Shown: positions 15,553 to 24,170 of the stretch, piece after piece
Numbering within the stretch: the first letter of the stretch is position 1
Layout of the letters: each line of letters starts with the position of its first letter
Assembly: GCF_000281065.1 (NCBI RefSeq)
Contig: NZ_AKKK01000026.1
Coordinates: 1 to 32,260 of the forward strand
DNA: 32,260 bases
Direction of reading: 5' to 3'
Source of the DNA: Arthrobacter sp. M2012083
Lineage (GTDB): Bacteria; Actinomycetota; Actinomycetes; Actinomycetales; Micrococcaceae
The notes under the pieces: model-generated
The model's input: the letters and a program-made list of their open reading frames with translations, nothing else
What the model was told of the DNA's origin: nothing
Databases searched by the model: none
Position numbers and translations under genes: made by a program

Positions 15553-15582
15553 TTGACCGACGGTATTGTTAGCGTTCACAAT
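15553..15582 (+). promoter_or_regulatory. candidate promoter of chvE-gguAB
   Basis: TTGACC (15553-15558) and CACAAT (15577-15582) are 18 bp apart. The -10 box lies within operator O2, so repressor binding would cover it. A leader of about 125 nt would follow before the chvE GTG; no further gene is seen in that leader. Confidence 0.45.
15566..15582. promoter_or_regulatory. LacI-type operator O2 upstream of chvE
   Basis: TTGTTAGCGTTCACAAT is the exact reverse complement of the 17-bp site at 15474-15490. The two centres are 91 bp apart. The site overlaps the predicted -10 box. The LacI-family gene at 19838, at the end of this transport cluster, is the likely regulator. Confidence 0.7.
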
Positions 15583-15713
15583 GGCATTCGCACCACCTTT
15601 CGTGGCATGCGGCACCCAGTTGGCCGCAGATCACAAAACGCTTCACCGCCGGACGCGCAGATGCTCCGGCCGCATCAGAGTTCGCGGCAATGCTGCCGCG
15701 GAAGGAGAGCATC

Positions 15714-16838
15714 GTGAGATTGAAGAAACTCCTGGGCGCCGTAGCGGTTGTCCTAACCTTGACTGTCGGAGCCACAGGCTGCGGTAGTCGCGGGGGCACT
15801 GCCGAGTCCACCAGCAGCGCAAATCCCAGCGATTCCCTGGTTGGCATTTCGATGCCGACCCAGACGTCCGAGCGTTGGATCGCTGATGGAGCCAACGTTG
15901 AGAAGTCCCTGAAGGACCTTGGCTACAAGACGGACCTCCAGTTCGCCAACGATGACATTCCCACGCAGGTTTCCCAGATTGAGAACATGCTGACGAAGGG
16001 TGCCAAGGCGCTCATCATCGCAGCCATCGATGGCACCACCCTGACGGACGTCCTGGCCAAGGCAAAGGAACAGAACGTCAAGGTCATCGCATACGACCGC
16101 CTCATCAACGGCACCCCGAACGTCGACTACTACACCACGTTCGACAACTACACCGTGGGTGTCCAGCAGGCCACTTCCTTGCTGACCGGCCTGGGCCTGG
16201 TGGACGCGAGCGGCAACAAAGTTGAGGGCAAGGGCCCGTTCAACGTTGAACTGTTCGCGGGCAGCCCGGACGACAACAACGCCAACTTCTTCTGGACCGG
16301 CGCCATGGACACCCTTAAGCCGTACCTGGATGCAGGCACCCTGAAGGTTCCCAGCGGCCAGACCAAGTTCGAGCAGGCAGCTATCCTGCGCTGGCAGGCA
16401 CCCGTAGCCCAGAAGCGCATGGAAGACATCCTCACCTCGGCCTACAGCTCCGGAACCAAGCTCGACGGCGTGCTGTCCCCTTATGACGGCCTGTCCATCG
16501 GCATCATTTCCGCGCTGAGCAGCACCGGCGGTTACTCCACCGGCAACCTGCCCGTTGTTACCGGTCAGGATGCAGAAAAGGGCTCCGTGAAGTCCATCAT
16601 CGCCGGTGAGCAGTACTCCACGATTTTCAAGGACACCCGCCAGCTCGGCTCGCAGGCAGTGAAAATGGTTGACGCTGTCCTCAAGGGAACCGAACCGGAA
16701 ACCAATGACACCAAGACCTACGACAACAAGGTCAAGGTTGTTCCGGCCTACCTCCTGAAGTCCGTCATCATCACCAAGGACAACTACAAGAAGGAACTGA
16801 TCGACTCCGGCTACTACACGGAAGCCGACGTTAAGTAA
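15714..16838 (+). CDS. chvE: multiple-sugar-binding lipoprotein, ChvE type
   Basis: A 374-residue periplasmic-binding-protein-like lipoprotein (peripla_BP_4 type) of the ChvE group, which binds monosaccharides such as xylose, arabinose, galactose and glucose. The signal peptide ends in a lipobox (GATGC) with Cys23 as the lipid-bearing residue. The body has [14 protein letters not shown] at the start of the first lobe, IAYDRLI, and the central [14 protein letters not shown]. The GTG at 15714 is chosen because AAGGAG is 6 nt upstream and the signal peptide then starts correctly (MRLKKLLG); the longer ATG start at 15690 is rejected. It is the first gene of the chvE-gguA-gguB importer. The true ligand is unknown. 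Confidence 0.93.
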   Translation: MRLKKLLGAVAVVLTLTVGATGCGSRGGTAESTSSANPSDSLVGISMPTQTSERWIADGANVEKSLKDLGYKTDLQFANDDIPTQVSQIENMLTKGAKALIIAAIDGTTLTDVLAKAKEQNVKVIAYDRLINGTPNVDYYTTFDNYTVGVQQATSLLTGLGLVDASGNKVEGKGPFNVELFAGSPDDNNANFFWTGAMDTLKPYLDAGTLKVPSGQTKFEQAAILRWQAPVAQKRMEDILTSAYSSGTKLDGVLSPYDGLSIGIISALSSTGGYSTGNLPVVTGQDAEKGSVKSIIAGEQYSTIFKDTRQLGSQAVKMVDAVLKGTEPETNDTKTYDNKVKVVPAYLLKSVIITKDNYKKELIDSGYYTEADVK

Positions 16839-16851
16839 TCACGTCCCCGGC

Positions 16852-16901
16852 CTGTGGCCCCGAACCTCTGCGTTGCAGTGCGCAGCGCGACGGGGCCACA
16901 G
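16852..16901 (+). other. large mRNA hairpin between chvE and gguA
   Basis: CTGTGGCCCCG (16852-16862) pairs perfectly over 11 bp with 16891-16901. The 28-nt loop holds a second small stem, CTGCG/CGCAG (16868-16872 with 16881-16885). No T run follows. A stable intercistronic hairpin after a binding-protein gene commonly protects the upstream mRNA or partly terminates transcription, giving excess binding protein over ATPase and permease. Confidence 0.65.
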
Positions 16902-16964
16902 CCTCCTTCAGAGCCTCCGAGTCCTCGGCCTGGCCAAGTTTCAACCAGTCAGCGGGAATTGACG

Positions 16965-18494
16965 ATGAACGTACCCATTCTTCAAATGCGAGGAATCACC
17001 AAGACCTTCCCCGGGGTAAAAGCCCTTCAGGACGTCACCCTGGACGTTAACCGCGGTGAGGTTCACGCCATCTGTGGCGAGAACGGAGCAGGGAAGTCCA
17101 CCCTCATGAAGGTGTTGTCCGGCGTCTATGCGCACAATACTTTCGACGGCGACATCCTCTTCGAGAACGAACCCTGCGAGTTTTCGAGCATCACGGACAG
17201 CGAGAAGCGCGGCATCGTGATCATCCACCAGGAACTGGCACTGAGCCCGTACCTGTCCATCGCCGAGAACATCTATCTTGGCAACGAGCTTGCCAATAAC
17301 GGCTGGGTGGACTGGCGGAAGACCAACCTGGAAGCCGCCAAGCTGCTGGCACGCGTAGGCCTCAGCGAAAACCCGGTCACCCCTATCCAGCACATCAGTG
17401 TTGGCAAGCAGCAGTTGGTGGAGATCGCCAAAGCGCTGTCCAAAGAGGTGAAGCTCCTTATCCTTGACGAGCCCACGGCGGCTCTGAACGATGAAGATTC
17501 GGACCACTTGCTGGACCTCATCCTGCACCTCAAGGGCCAGGGCGTCACCAGCATCATCATCAGCCATAAGCTCAACGAGATCCGCAAAGTGGCCGATGCC
17601 GTGACCATCATCCGCGATGGCAAGTCCATTGAAACCCTGCGCCTGGACCAGGGCCAGATCACCCAGGAACGCATCATCCGGGGCATGGTTGGACGCGACC
17701 TCGAAAGCCTCTATCCGGACCGGACCCCCAACATCGGCGAGGAAGTCCTCCGCATCGAAGACTGGACAGTCCAGCATCCGCAGGATCATTCCCGGACCGT
17801 GGTGAACAACGCCAGCCTGAATGTGCGCAGGGGCGAAGTAGTAGGCCTTGCCGGTCTCATGGGTGCCGGCAGGACCGAGCTGGCAATGAGCGTGTTCGGC
17901 CGGACCTACGGGCGGGCGGTATCAGGCAAGGTCTACAAGTACGGCCAGGAAATTGACACCTCCACGGTCTCCGACGCAATCGACCACGGGATTGCGTACG
18001 CAACCGAAGACCGGAAGCACTACGGCCTGAACCTTATTGAAGACATCAAGCGGAACATCTCCATGGCAGCACTGAACAAGCTGGCCAAACGAGGCTGGGT
18101 GGACGGCAACAAGGAGACCACCGTTGCCAACCACTACCGGAAGAGCATGAACATCAAGGCTCCTTCCGTTGCAGCCATCACCGGAAAGCTCTCGGGCGGA
18201 AACCAGCAAAAGGTGGTGCTGAGCAAATGGATGTTCTCGGACCCCGACGTCCTGATCCTGGACGAGCCGACCCGTGGGATCGACGTCGGCGCCAAGTTTG
18301 AGATTTACACGATCATTGCGGAGCTCGCAGCGGCGGGGAAAGCCGTCATTGTGATCTCCTCTGAGCTTCCGGAGCTCCTGGGCATCTGCGACAGGATCTA
18401 CACGCTGTCCGCGGGCCACATCACCGGCGAAGTCCCCATCGCCGAAGCCACCCAGGAAACCCTCATGCACTTCATGACTCAAGAGAAGGAATAG
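16965..18494 (+). CDS. gguA: sugar ABC transporter ATP-binding protein, GguA/MmsA type
   Basis: A 510-residue protein with two fused ABC domains, as in RbsA, XylG and GguA. The first domain has Walker A GENGAGKS (38-45), a degenerate signature HISVGKQQL and Walker [12 protein letters not shown]. The second has the degenerate Walker A usual in CUT2 ATPases (GLMGAGRTE), then LSGGNQQ (410-416) and LILDEP near 431-436. [20 protein letters not shown] is typical of the GguA branch. It powers uptake of the sugar bound by ChvE. The ATG at 16965 is used because the longer frame from 16854 runs through the hairpin and lacks homology to the family start. Its ribosome site is weak (AGCGGGA), which fits lower output than chvE. 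Confidence 0.94.
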   Translation: MNVPILQMRGITKTFPGVKALQDVTLDVNRGEVHAICGENGAGKSTLMKVLSGVYAHNTFDGDILFENEPCEFSSITDSEKRGIVIIHQELALSPYLSIAENIYLGNELANNGWVDWRKTNLEAAKLLARVGLSENPVTPIQHISVGKQQLVEIAKALSKEVKLLILDEPTAALNDEDSDHLLDLILHLKGQGVTSIIISHKLNEIRKVADAVTIIRDGKSIETLRLDQGQITQERIIRGMVGRDLESLYPDRTPNIGEEVLRIEDWTVQHPQDHSRTVVNNASLNVRRGEVVGLAGLMGAGRTELAMSVFGRTYGRAVSGKVYKYGQEIDTSTVSDAIDHGIAYATEDRKHYGLNLIEDIKRNISMAALNKLAKRGWVDGNKETTVANHYRKSMNIKAPSVAAITGKLSGGNQQKVVLSKWMFSDPDVLILDEPTRGIDVGAKFEIYTIIAELAAAGKAVIVISSELPELLGICDRIYTLSAGHITGEVPIAEATQETLMHFMTQEKE

Positions 18495-18499
18495 CGAAC

Positions 18500-19783
18500 A
18501 TGTCCGCCCTACGAGAATCCCTTGGCTTCCTCACAAGCCGCCTTCGCCAGGTTGGCATCTTCGTCGCCCTGATCCTGATCGTCATCCTCTTCCAGGTCCT
18601 GACCGACGGCATCCTGCTACAACCGCAGAACGTCACCAACCTGGTGGTCCAGAACAGCTACATCCTGATCCTTGCCATCGGCATGGTGATGGTCATCATC
18701 GCAGGGCACATCGACCTCTCCGTAGGCTCCATCGCAGGCTTCATCGGCGCTGTGGCGGGCGTAATGATCGTCCATTGGGGCTGGGCGTGGTGGCTCGCCA
18801 TCCCGGCCTGCCTCCTGGTGGGTGCGCTGGTGGGTGCGTGGCAAGGCTACTGGATTGCCTATGTGGGCATCCCTGCGTTCATCGTCACCCTCGCGGGTAT
18901 GTTGATCTTCCGTGGCCTGACTCTCATTACCCTCAAGAACCAGCAGATCACCCCGTTCCCGAACGAATTGCGCGCCCTCGGTGGCGGCTTTCTCCCGGAC
19001 ATTTCCGGCGGCACGTCCGTCCTGGAATGGTTGACGGTCATCCTCGGCGTCGGTGGTACGGCCGCCATTCTGTTCCAGGCCATCAAAGAACGCCGGGTTC
19101 GCCGCAAGTTCAACCTCGAAAATGAGCCGATGGCATGGTTTGCCGTCAAGAACGGGTTCATCGCGGTGCTGATGCTCATCATCACCTTCCTCCTGGCCAG
19201 CTACCGTGGCACCCCGATTGTCCTGATCGTCCTGGCTGTTCTGGTGATCGTCTACTCGGCCCTGATGAACAACAGCATCTTCGGCCGGCACACGTACGCG
19301 ATCGGTGGCAACCTCCACGCAGCCGAGCTTTCGGGCATCAAGACCAAAAAGGTCACCTTCCGCCTGTTCGTCAACATGGGTGTCCTCGCTGCCCTGGCCG
19401 GACTGGTCTTTACGGCTCGCCTGAACTCGGCACAGCCCGCAGGTGGTACCGGCTTTGAACTCGACTCCATCGCTGCCGCCTTCATCGGTGGCGCTGCGGT
19501 CCAGGGCGGCATCGGAACAGTAGCGGGGGCCATGATCGGCGGCCTGATCATGGGCGTCCTCAACAACGGCATGTCCATCCTTGGCTTGGGTACGGATTAC
19601 CAGCAGCTCATCAAGGGCTTGGTGCTGCTGCTCGCCGTTGGCTTCGACATCTTCAACAAGAACCGCACCGGTTCCGGTGGCGGCTCCTCCGTGAGCCGTC
19701 GCTTCAAGTGGAAGACCACGCCTCCGGCAACGGAAACGTCCACCCCAGCCAAGCCTGAGCCCGTCGTCGTCGACGCGAAATAG
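18500..19783 (+). CDS. gguB: sugar ABC transporter permease, GguB/MmsB type
   Basis: A 427-residue CUT2-family permease, longer than RbsC and close to XylH or GguB in length. It has about ten hydrophobic segments, including VGIFVALILIVILFQVLTDG near the start and the signature GMVMVIIAGHIDLSVGSIAG. A mid-protein cytoplasmic loop is basic (FQAIKERRVRRKFNLENE). The C-terminal tail after the last membrane helix is Ser/Thr/Pro-rich and hydrophilic. It forms the membrane channel for the ChvE/GguA importer. The ATG at 18500 follows the gguA stop by 5 nt, with GAAGGA about 9 nt upstream inside gguA, so the two are co-transcribed. Confidence 0.93.
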   Translation: MSALRESLGFLTSRLRQVGIFVALILIVILFQVLTDGILLQPQNVTNLVVQNSYILILAIGMVMVIIAGHIDLSVGSIAGFIGAVAGVMIVHWGWAWWLAIPACLLVGALVGAWQGYWIAYVGIPAFIVTLAGMLIFRGLTLITLKNQQITPFPNELRALGGGFLPDISGGTSVLEWLTVILGVGGTAAILFQAIKERRVRRKFNLENEPMAWFAVKNGFIAVLMLIITFLLASYRGTPIVLIVLAVLVIVYSALMNNSIFGRHTYAIGGNLHAAELSGIKTKKVTFRLFVNMGVLAALAGLVFTARLNSAQPAGGTGFELDSIAAAFIGGAAVQGGIGTVAGAMIGGLIMGVLNNGMSILGLGTDYQQLIKGLVLLLAVGFDIFNKNRTGSGGGSSVSRRFKWKTTPPATETSTPAKPEPVVVDAK

Positions 19784-19808
19784 TCGTTGATGTCCAGAGG
19801 GGGAGCGT

Positions 19809-19837
19809 CGCGGCCCCGAGCAACGCCCGGGGCCGCG
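19809..19837 (+). other. GC-rich hairpin just before the second lacI gene
   Basis: CGCGGCCCCG (19809-19818) and CGGGGCCGCG (19828-19837) form a perfect 10-bp stem with a 9-nt loop. It ends at the base before the ATG at 19838. GGGGGAG (19799-19805) precedes the stem by 3 nt. Without a T run it is a poor terminator. It may instead bring the ribosome site next to the start codon, or limit translation of the repressor. Confidence 0.55.
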
Positions 19838-20848
19838 ATGGACACAGCTGCGAGGCCTCCTGTCATGGGTGATGTGGCAAAGATGGCAGGAGTTTCGCAC
19901 CAAACCGTTTCCCGCGTCCTGAACAACCATCCGAACGTCAGCGGCAAGACGAAGGAACGCGTGGAATCAGCCATCGCGCAGCTTGGGTACCGCCGCAACA
20001 CTGCCGCCCGCAGCCTGGTCACCCGGCGGTCCCGGACCATTGGCGTGCTTGCGTGCGAGACCGGTCAATTCGGCCCGGCAAACACCCTCCTGGGAGTCGA
20101 ACAAGCGGGTCGTGAAGCCGGCTACTTCGTTAGCATCGCGAACCTCCGGGAAGTGACCGACGACAGCGTCAACGATGCCATTGCGCACTTCCGGAACCAG
20201 TCCGTGGACGGGATCGTCATCCTGGTTCCGCACCCCGATGTCCTTGCGGTCCTGCGCGATGTTTCATTTCCTGTGCCGATTGTGGCTGTCGGGGCGGGCG
20301 CGGGCAACCAGCTGACGGGAGCATCACTGAACCAGCGGCTCGGAGCCCGCCTTGCTGTTGACCATCTGATCGGCTTGGGGCATCGGCGTATCGCCCACAT
20401 CTCCGGCCCGCCGCACTGGATCGACGCCGCCGAGCGCATCAAGGGATGGCAAGAATCGCTGGCAAATGCCGGGTTGGGCGCGGACGTCCTGCTCCAGGGC
20501 GGCTGGGACGCGGCATCGGGGTACCGCGCCGGATTGGACCTCATCGAGCAGCACACCGTTACGGCCGTGTTCGTCGCGAACGACCAAATGGCAGTGGGCG
20601 TACTCCGCGCCGTCCAGGAAGCCGGCCTTCGCGTGCCGGGCGACATCAGCGTGGTGGGCTATGACGACCAACCCGAAGCCGAATTCTTCATGCCACCCCT
20701 TACCACCATCAAGCAGGACTTCGAGGAACTCGGCCGCCGGTGCATGGAAGCGGTGCTGCAGCAACTGGATGGCGACGGCGGAATCGGCGATCAGATTGTC
20801 AATCCCCGTTTGGTGATCCGCGCCACCACGGCGGCCCCACTAAACTAG
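19838..20848 (+). CDS. LacI-family regulator of the chvE-gguAB system
   Basis: A 336-residue LacI-family protein. The helix-turn-helix reads GDVAKMAGVSHQTVSRVLNN, followed by the hinge region RRNTAARSLVTRRSRTIGVL. A sugar-binding effector domain completes it (MAVGVLRAVQEAGLRVPGDI, VGYDDQPEAEFFMPPLTTIK). It is in the same direction as gguB and 54 bp behind it, so it is probably co-transcribed and autoregulated. The duplicated operators upstream of chvE are its likely targets. Start choice is uncertain: ATGs at 19790, 19838 and 19865 are in frame. 19838 places the HTH at the usual distance and follows a hairpin-spanning GGGGGAG; 19790 has no ribosome site. Confidence 0.88.
   Translation: MDTAARPPVMGDVAKMAGVSHQTVSRVLNNHPNVSGKTKERVESAIAQLGYRRNTAARSLVTRRSRTIGVLACETGQFGPANTLLGVEQAGREAGYFVSIANLREVTDDSVNDAIAHFRNQSVDGIVILVPHPDVLAVLRDVSFPVPIVAVGAGAGNQLTGASLNQRLGARLAVDHLIGLGHRRIAHISGPPHWIDAAERIKGWQESLANAGLGADVLLQGGWDAASGYRAGLDLIEQHTVTAVFVANDQMAVGVLRAVQEAGLRVPGDISVVGYDDQPEAEFFMPPLTTIKQDFEELGRRCMEAVLQQLDGDGGIGDQIVNPRLVIRATTAAPLN
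20841..20846 (+). promoter_or_regulatory. candidate -10 box of pyrE
   Basis: TAAACT, followed by 7 nt and the pyrE ATG. AGGAG (20847-20851) lies between, but only 2 nt from the ATG, too close for a good ribosome site. The gene may be read from a leaderless transcript. No clear -35 box is seen. Confidence 0.4.
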
Positions 20849-20853
20849 GAGCC

Positions 20854-21426
20854 ATGACTTCCACGCCTGATACTGCTGCTGCCCGCGCCCGCCTCCTTGA
20901 ACTCATCAAAGAACTCGCGGTGGTCCGCGGCAAGGTGATCCTCTCCAGCGGTAAGGAAGCGGACTACTACATCGACCTCCGCCGCATCACCTTGCACCAC
21001 GAGGCCTCCAAGCTGGTGGGCCAGGTCATGCTGGCAATGATCGACGACGCCGGAGTGTCAGTTGAGTGCGCCGGTGGGCTCACCATGGGTGCCGACCCCG
21101 TAGGTACCGCCGTGATGCACGCTGCTGCCGACGCCGGCCGTGCCGTGGACGCCTTCGTTGTCCGCAAGGCCCAGAAGTCCTATGGCATGGGCCGCCAGGT
21201 GGAAGGTCCCTCGGTTGAGGGCCGCAACGTTGTGGTCCTCGAGGACACGTCCACTACCGGCGGGTCCGCGCTGACCGCCGTCGAAGGCGTCCGTAATGCG
21301 GGCGGCAACGTTGTGGCAGTGGCCGTGATCGTGGACCGCAACACCGGCGCGAAAGAGAAGATCGAAGCTGAAACCGGCGTGCCGTACCTCTTCGCCTTCG
21401 GCAAGGATGAACTGGGCCTCGACTAG
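20854..21426 (+). CDS. pyrE: orotate phosphoribosyltransferase
   Basis: A 190-residue type I phosphoribosyltransferase. It joins orotate and PRPP to form orotidine 5'-monophosphate, the fifth step of pyrimidine synthesis, in the cytoplasm. The PRPP loop reads VVVLEDTSTTGGSAL (about residues 124-138). The catalytic flexible-loop region is AFVVRKAQKSYGMGRQVEGP and the N-terminal SSGKEADYYIDLR is standard for PyrE. Length is normal. The start codon follows the lacI stop by 5 nt. A longer in-frame extension to 20740 overlaps lacI and is rejected. No other pyr genes are near. Confidence 0.95.
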   Translation: MTSTPDTAAARARLLELIKELAVVRGKVILSSGKEADYYIDLRRITLHHEASKLVGQVMLAMIDDAGVSVECAGGLTMGADPVGTAVMHAAADAGRAVDAFVVRKAQKSYGMGRQVEGPSVEGRNVVVLEDTSTTGGSALTAVEGVRNAGGNVVAVAVIVDRNTGAKEKIEAETGVPYLFAFGKDELGLD

Positions 21427-21461
21427 GAACTACGGGGCTGTAAGGCAGTGCCCACGAAGCC

Positions 21462-21467
21462 TATGCT
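21462..21467 (+). promoter_or_regulatory. candidate -10 box, leaderless start of the 21474 gene
   Basis: TATGCT, then 6 nt, then GTG at 21474. No Shine-Dalgarno sequence lies between. The layout is identical in spacing to that of tetR, nadE, the trmH-family gene and the siderophore-binding protein gene. Confidence 0.45.
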
Positions 21468-21473
21468 TGCTGC

Positions 21474-22598
21474 GTGGACGTTCAAGTAGGGAAGCTCACG
21501 GCACCGCCGGAGGTGAACGAAAACCTCCCCACGCGGGTGACTCCGGAACCGGAGCAGGCCGAGGATCCGGGCTCATGGGCCCGGATCCTGCCTTACGCTG
21601 CCCGGCTGAAGAAGACGTCCCGGCGTAATTTCCTCATAACCGCCGGAGCCTCGGGAGCGCTCGCCGCGGACATGCTTTTCACCCGGCGCGTACAGGCCGA
21701 GCGTAGGTCCACCAAGATCCTCCGCGTCCCTGATCCGTACTCGGACCTGTACTTCCCGAGGGCCAGCTGGATCCTCTTTCCCGGCTATAAAACCAGTTGG
21801 GAAGAAGCCCAGTGGATCCTCAACTCACTGCGTCCTGCCCTGCATCAGCGGGGCCGCCTTGCCGCCGTCGGGTATTCAAACCTGGGCCTGGACGTGGACG
21901 AAATAGTCCGCGAAATCATCCTGCACGTCCGCGAGCTGACATTGGAGAAGCTGTACTTTTACGGCCACAGCTTCGGCGGAATGCTCGCCACCCAGGTCGC
22001 CGCCCGCCTGCTGGAGCTGCACGGTGTCGAGACGCAGGTGATCGTCCTGGATTCGAGTCCGTTCAGCCGCGCCGACGTCTTGGACCAGAGCTGGTTCGAC
22101 GGCGTGGTGTTCCTTTACGAGAATGGCTTCCGAATTCCGTCGGTCCTGCGCGGTGGCTACGAGCTGGGGGAGCGGGTGGCGCATAAGGATGAGCGCACCT
22201 GGCGCCAGATTCTGGACCAAAGCTTGGAGCAACTATCGCCGATCGCTCCGTCCAGTGTCCTGATACAGACGGAGTCGGCGTACATTTACCACTTTGACGG
22301 CCTCCGGCTGGCCGGGAAAATCGGGGGCGCCAAGATGGCATTCATCGGCAACGCCAGGGACGCCACCGTGGATTATGAGTCGGCGCGTGCGGGGTGGAGC
22401 AAAGTCTTCGGGGCCAACATGGCGATGCCGACGCTCAGCACGGAAGGCGCGCGGCCCGCCCATGCCAGCCCGCAGTGGAACGGCAGCATCTACCGCCCGC
22501 TGTTGGAACGTGTCCAGGATGAGCTCCAGCCGCTCCCACCCGAGCCCCGGGAGCCGTCCTACCAAGAGCCCAACGGTAAGGTCATCCGGCCGGCGTAG
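21474..22598 (+). CDS. Tat-signal alpha/beta hydrolase-fold protein
   Basis: A 374-residue protein of unknown substrate. Residues 1-48 are an unusually long hydrophilic start. Next come a twin-arginine motif, SRRNFL (49-54), a moderately hydrophobic stretch (ITAGASGALAADMLF) and a possible cleavage site after VQA (73-75). The mature part has the alpha/beta hydrolase nucleophile elbow GHSFGG, Ser166. The acid and His of the triad are not certain by eye. Such proteins are esterases, lipases or thioesterases; none can be preferred here. The C-terminal 25 residues are Pro/Glu-rich. The GTG start fits a leaderless promoter. It lies between pyrE and a convergent phosphatase gene, 21 bp away. Confidence 0.75.
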   Translation: MDVQVGKLTAPPEVNENLPTRVTPEPEQAEDPGSWARILPYAARLKKTSRRNFLITAGASGALAADMLFTRRVQAERRSTKILRVPDPYSDLYFPRASWILFPGYKTSWEEAQWILNSLRPALHQRGRLAAVGYSNLGLDVDEIVREIILHVRELTLEKLYFYGHSFGGMLATQVAARLLELHGVETQVIVLDSSPFSRADVLDQSWFDGVVFLYENGFRIPSVLRGGYELGERVAHKDERTWRQILDQSLEQLSPIAPSSVLIQTESAYIYHFDGLRLAGKIGGAKMAFIGNARDATVDYESARAGWSKVFGANMAMPTLSTEGARPAHASPQWNGSIYRPLLERVQDELQPLPPEPREPSYQEPNGKVIRPA

Positions 22599-22619
22599 GG
22601 CTACTGCGGTTGTGGTGTG

Positions 22620-23339
22620 TCAGGCGCCGTTCCGCAGCGACTCAACCTCGACGGCGGTGAGGCCCGCCTCGCGCAGAAAGCTCCGCACCTCGCCGAACTC
22701 CTGCGCGAACCCGGCCAGGAAGTGCCGCATCGCGGCTTCCGGGCTCTGCAGGATCATGAGGTCGGGGCTGAAATACTCTGCCGGTGTTGAGGGAATGCTC
22801 AGGCGCCAGGTCTCTGCCATGACTTCCAGGACGTCCGGCAGGTTGGCTGTGGTGGCCGCATAGTCCGCCACCACTTGGTCCTCGGTCCCTCCTGCTGCCA
22901 GGAGTCCGATTGCCGACACCACACCTGTTCGGTCTTTGCCCAGCGAACAGTGAACCAGCGTGCGTTTGCCGCGGGCGACCGGTCGCAGGGCGTCACCCAC
23001 CCATTCGGGCCGCAGCCGGATCCAGCCCAGATACAGATCCCCGAGGTCTTCGGCCGTTTCCACGGCCTGGAGCGACCCTGCGATGGCGTTCGGGTCCAAC
23101 GGGTTATGGATGAGTTCGACGGCGGGCGGGACGACGGCGGCAGGCCCGCCACCGCCGTTGTTGTCGTCCTGAACCAGCCACGGAACCAACGAGCGCTCAA
23201 GCTCGCTCCGCAGGTCCACAATTGCCTGGATGCCGTGCTCCGCCAGGAAACCCGACGTTGCAGCGGCATCCAAACCGAACGGCTGGCTTCCTCTGAGTAT
23301 CCGGCCGCCGGCCAAGGGACGCAGATTGAGCACAGCCAT
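22620..23339 (-). CDS. tyrosine-protein phosphatase (MptpB-like)
   Basis: A 239-residue protein of the bacterial tyrosine/lipid phosphatase family that includes mycobacterial PtpB. The active-site loop is HCSLGKDRTG, with Cys131 as nucleophile and Arg137 binding phosphate; the Lys and Asp inside the loop are typical of this group. The N-terminal NLRPLAGGRILRGSQPFGLD and VDLRSELE are also family features. Possible substrates are phosphotyrosine, phosphoserine or phosphoinositides. AGGGAAAA just before the ATG serves as ribosome site. It lies 9 nt downstream of the HAD phosphatase gene on the same strand, so the two form an operon. Confidence 0.9.
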   Translation of the reverse strand: MAVLNLRPLAGGRILRGSQPFGLDAAATSGFLAEHGIQAIVDLRSELERSLVPWLVQDDNNGGGGPAAVVPPAVELIHNPLDPNAIAGSLQAVETAEDLGDLYLGWIRLRPEWVGDALRPVARGKRTLVHCSLGKDRTGVVSAIGLLAAGGTEDQVVADYAATTANLPDVLEVMAETWRLSIPSTPAEYFSPDLMILQSPEAAMRHFLAGFAQEFGEVRSFLREAGLTAVEVESLRNGA

Positions 23340-23348
23340 GATTTTCCC

Positions 23349-24170
23349 TTAGATCTGGCTCTTGAGGTCGGCCACCGAGTTCAGGATCTGGTTGGGCCGG
23401 AACGGGAAGGACACGATTTCTTCGCGCTGCGTGATGCCGCTGAGAACCAGGACCGTGTGCAGGCCCGCCTCCATGCCGGCCACGATGTCCGTGTCCATGC
23501 GGTCGCCGATCATTGCCGTGGTCTCGGAGTGGGCGTCGATCTGGTTCATGGCGGAGCGGAACATCATGGGGTTTGGCTTGCCCACAATGTAGGGCTCGCG
23601 GCCGGTGGCCTTGGTGATCATGGCCGCGATGGCACCGGTCGCGGGCATGGGCCCGTCCTTCGAGGGACCGGTGGCGTCGGGGTTGGTGGCGATGAAGCGG
23701 GCGCCGGCCAGGATGTGGCGGACCGCCATGGTGATGGCTTCGAAGGAGTAGGTGCGGGTTTCGCCGAGCACCACAAAGTCGGGGTCGGTATCCGTGAGGA
23801 TGAACCCGGCCTCGTGCAGGGCCGTGGTGAGTCCTGCTTCACCGATGGTGTAAGCGCGGTTGCCCGAATCAGAGGACTGGACCTGGTCCTTGAGGAACTG
23901 GGCGGTGGCCAGAGCGGACGTCCAGATGTTCTCTTCCGGGACTTCCAATCCGGACGCGCGCAGGCGGGCTGCGAGGTCGCGGGGAGTGAAGATGGAGTTG
24001 TTCGTCAGGACCAGGAAGCGCTTGGACGTGTCTACCCAGCGCTGGATCAGCTCAGCCGCGCCGGGGATCGCCTGGTTTTCATGAACCAGTACGCCGTCCA
24101 TGTCCGTGAGCCAGCATTCGATTTCGTGGCCGTTCCGGTAAACCGATTGGGACGTGGTTTCTTCTGCCAT
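23349..24170 (-). CDS. HAD-IIA-family sugar phosphatase (NagD/PGP-like)
   Basis: A 273-residue HAD-superfamily phosphatase, subfamily IIA. Motif I is LTDMDGVLVHEN (Asp23 nucleophile, Asp25 acid), motif II LTNNS, motif III Lys in GKPNPMMF and motif IV IGDRMDTDIVAGMEAG. The cap lies between motifs II and III, as in NagD and p-nitrophenyl phosphatases. Likely substrates are small phosphosugars or nucleotides, perhaps as a damage-repair phosphatase like phosphoglycolate phosphatase. The ATG at 24170 is chosen because GGAGG is 5 nt upstream; the open frame continues to 24272 without family similarity. First gene of a two-gene minus-strand unit. Confidence 0.92.
   Translation of the reverse strand: MAEETTSQSVYRNGHEIECWLTDMDGVLVHENQAIPGAAELIQRWVDTSKRFLVLTNNSIFTPRDLAARLRASGLEVPEENIWTSALATAQFLKDQVQSSDSGNRAYTIGEAGLTTALHEAGFILTDTDPDFVVLGETRTYSFEAITMAVRHILAGARFIATNPDATGPSKDGPMPATGAIAAMITKATGREPYIVGKPNPMMFRSAMNQIDAHSETTAMIGDRMDTDIVAGMEAGLHTVLVLSGITQREEIVSFPFRPNQILNSVADLKSQI

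Noticed and set aside
15566..15787. Short frame upstream of and overlapping chvE
   Set aside because: It begins in the operator, has no ribosome site and runs into chvE in another frame; treated as leader sequence.
18617..19930. 437-residue minus-strand open frame
   Set aside because: Antisense shadow of gguB; Asp/Gln/His-rich translation typical of the complement of membrane-protein codons.
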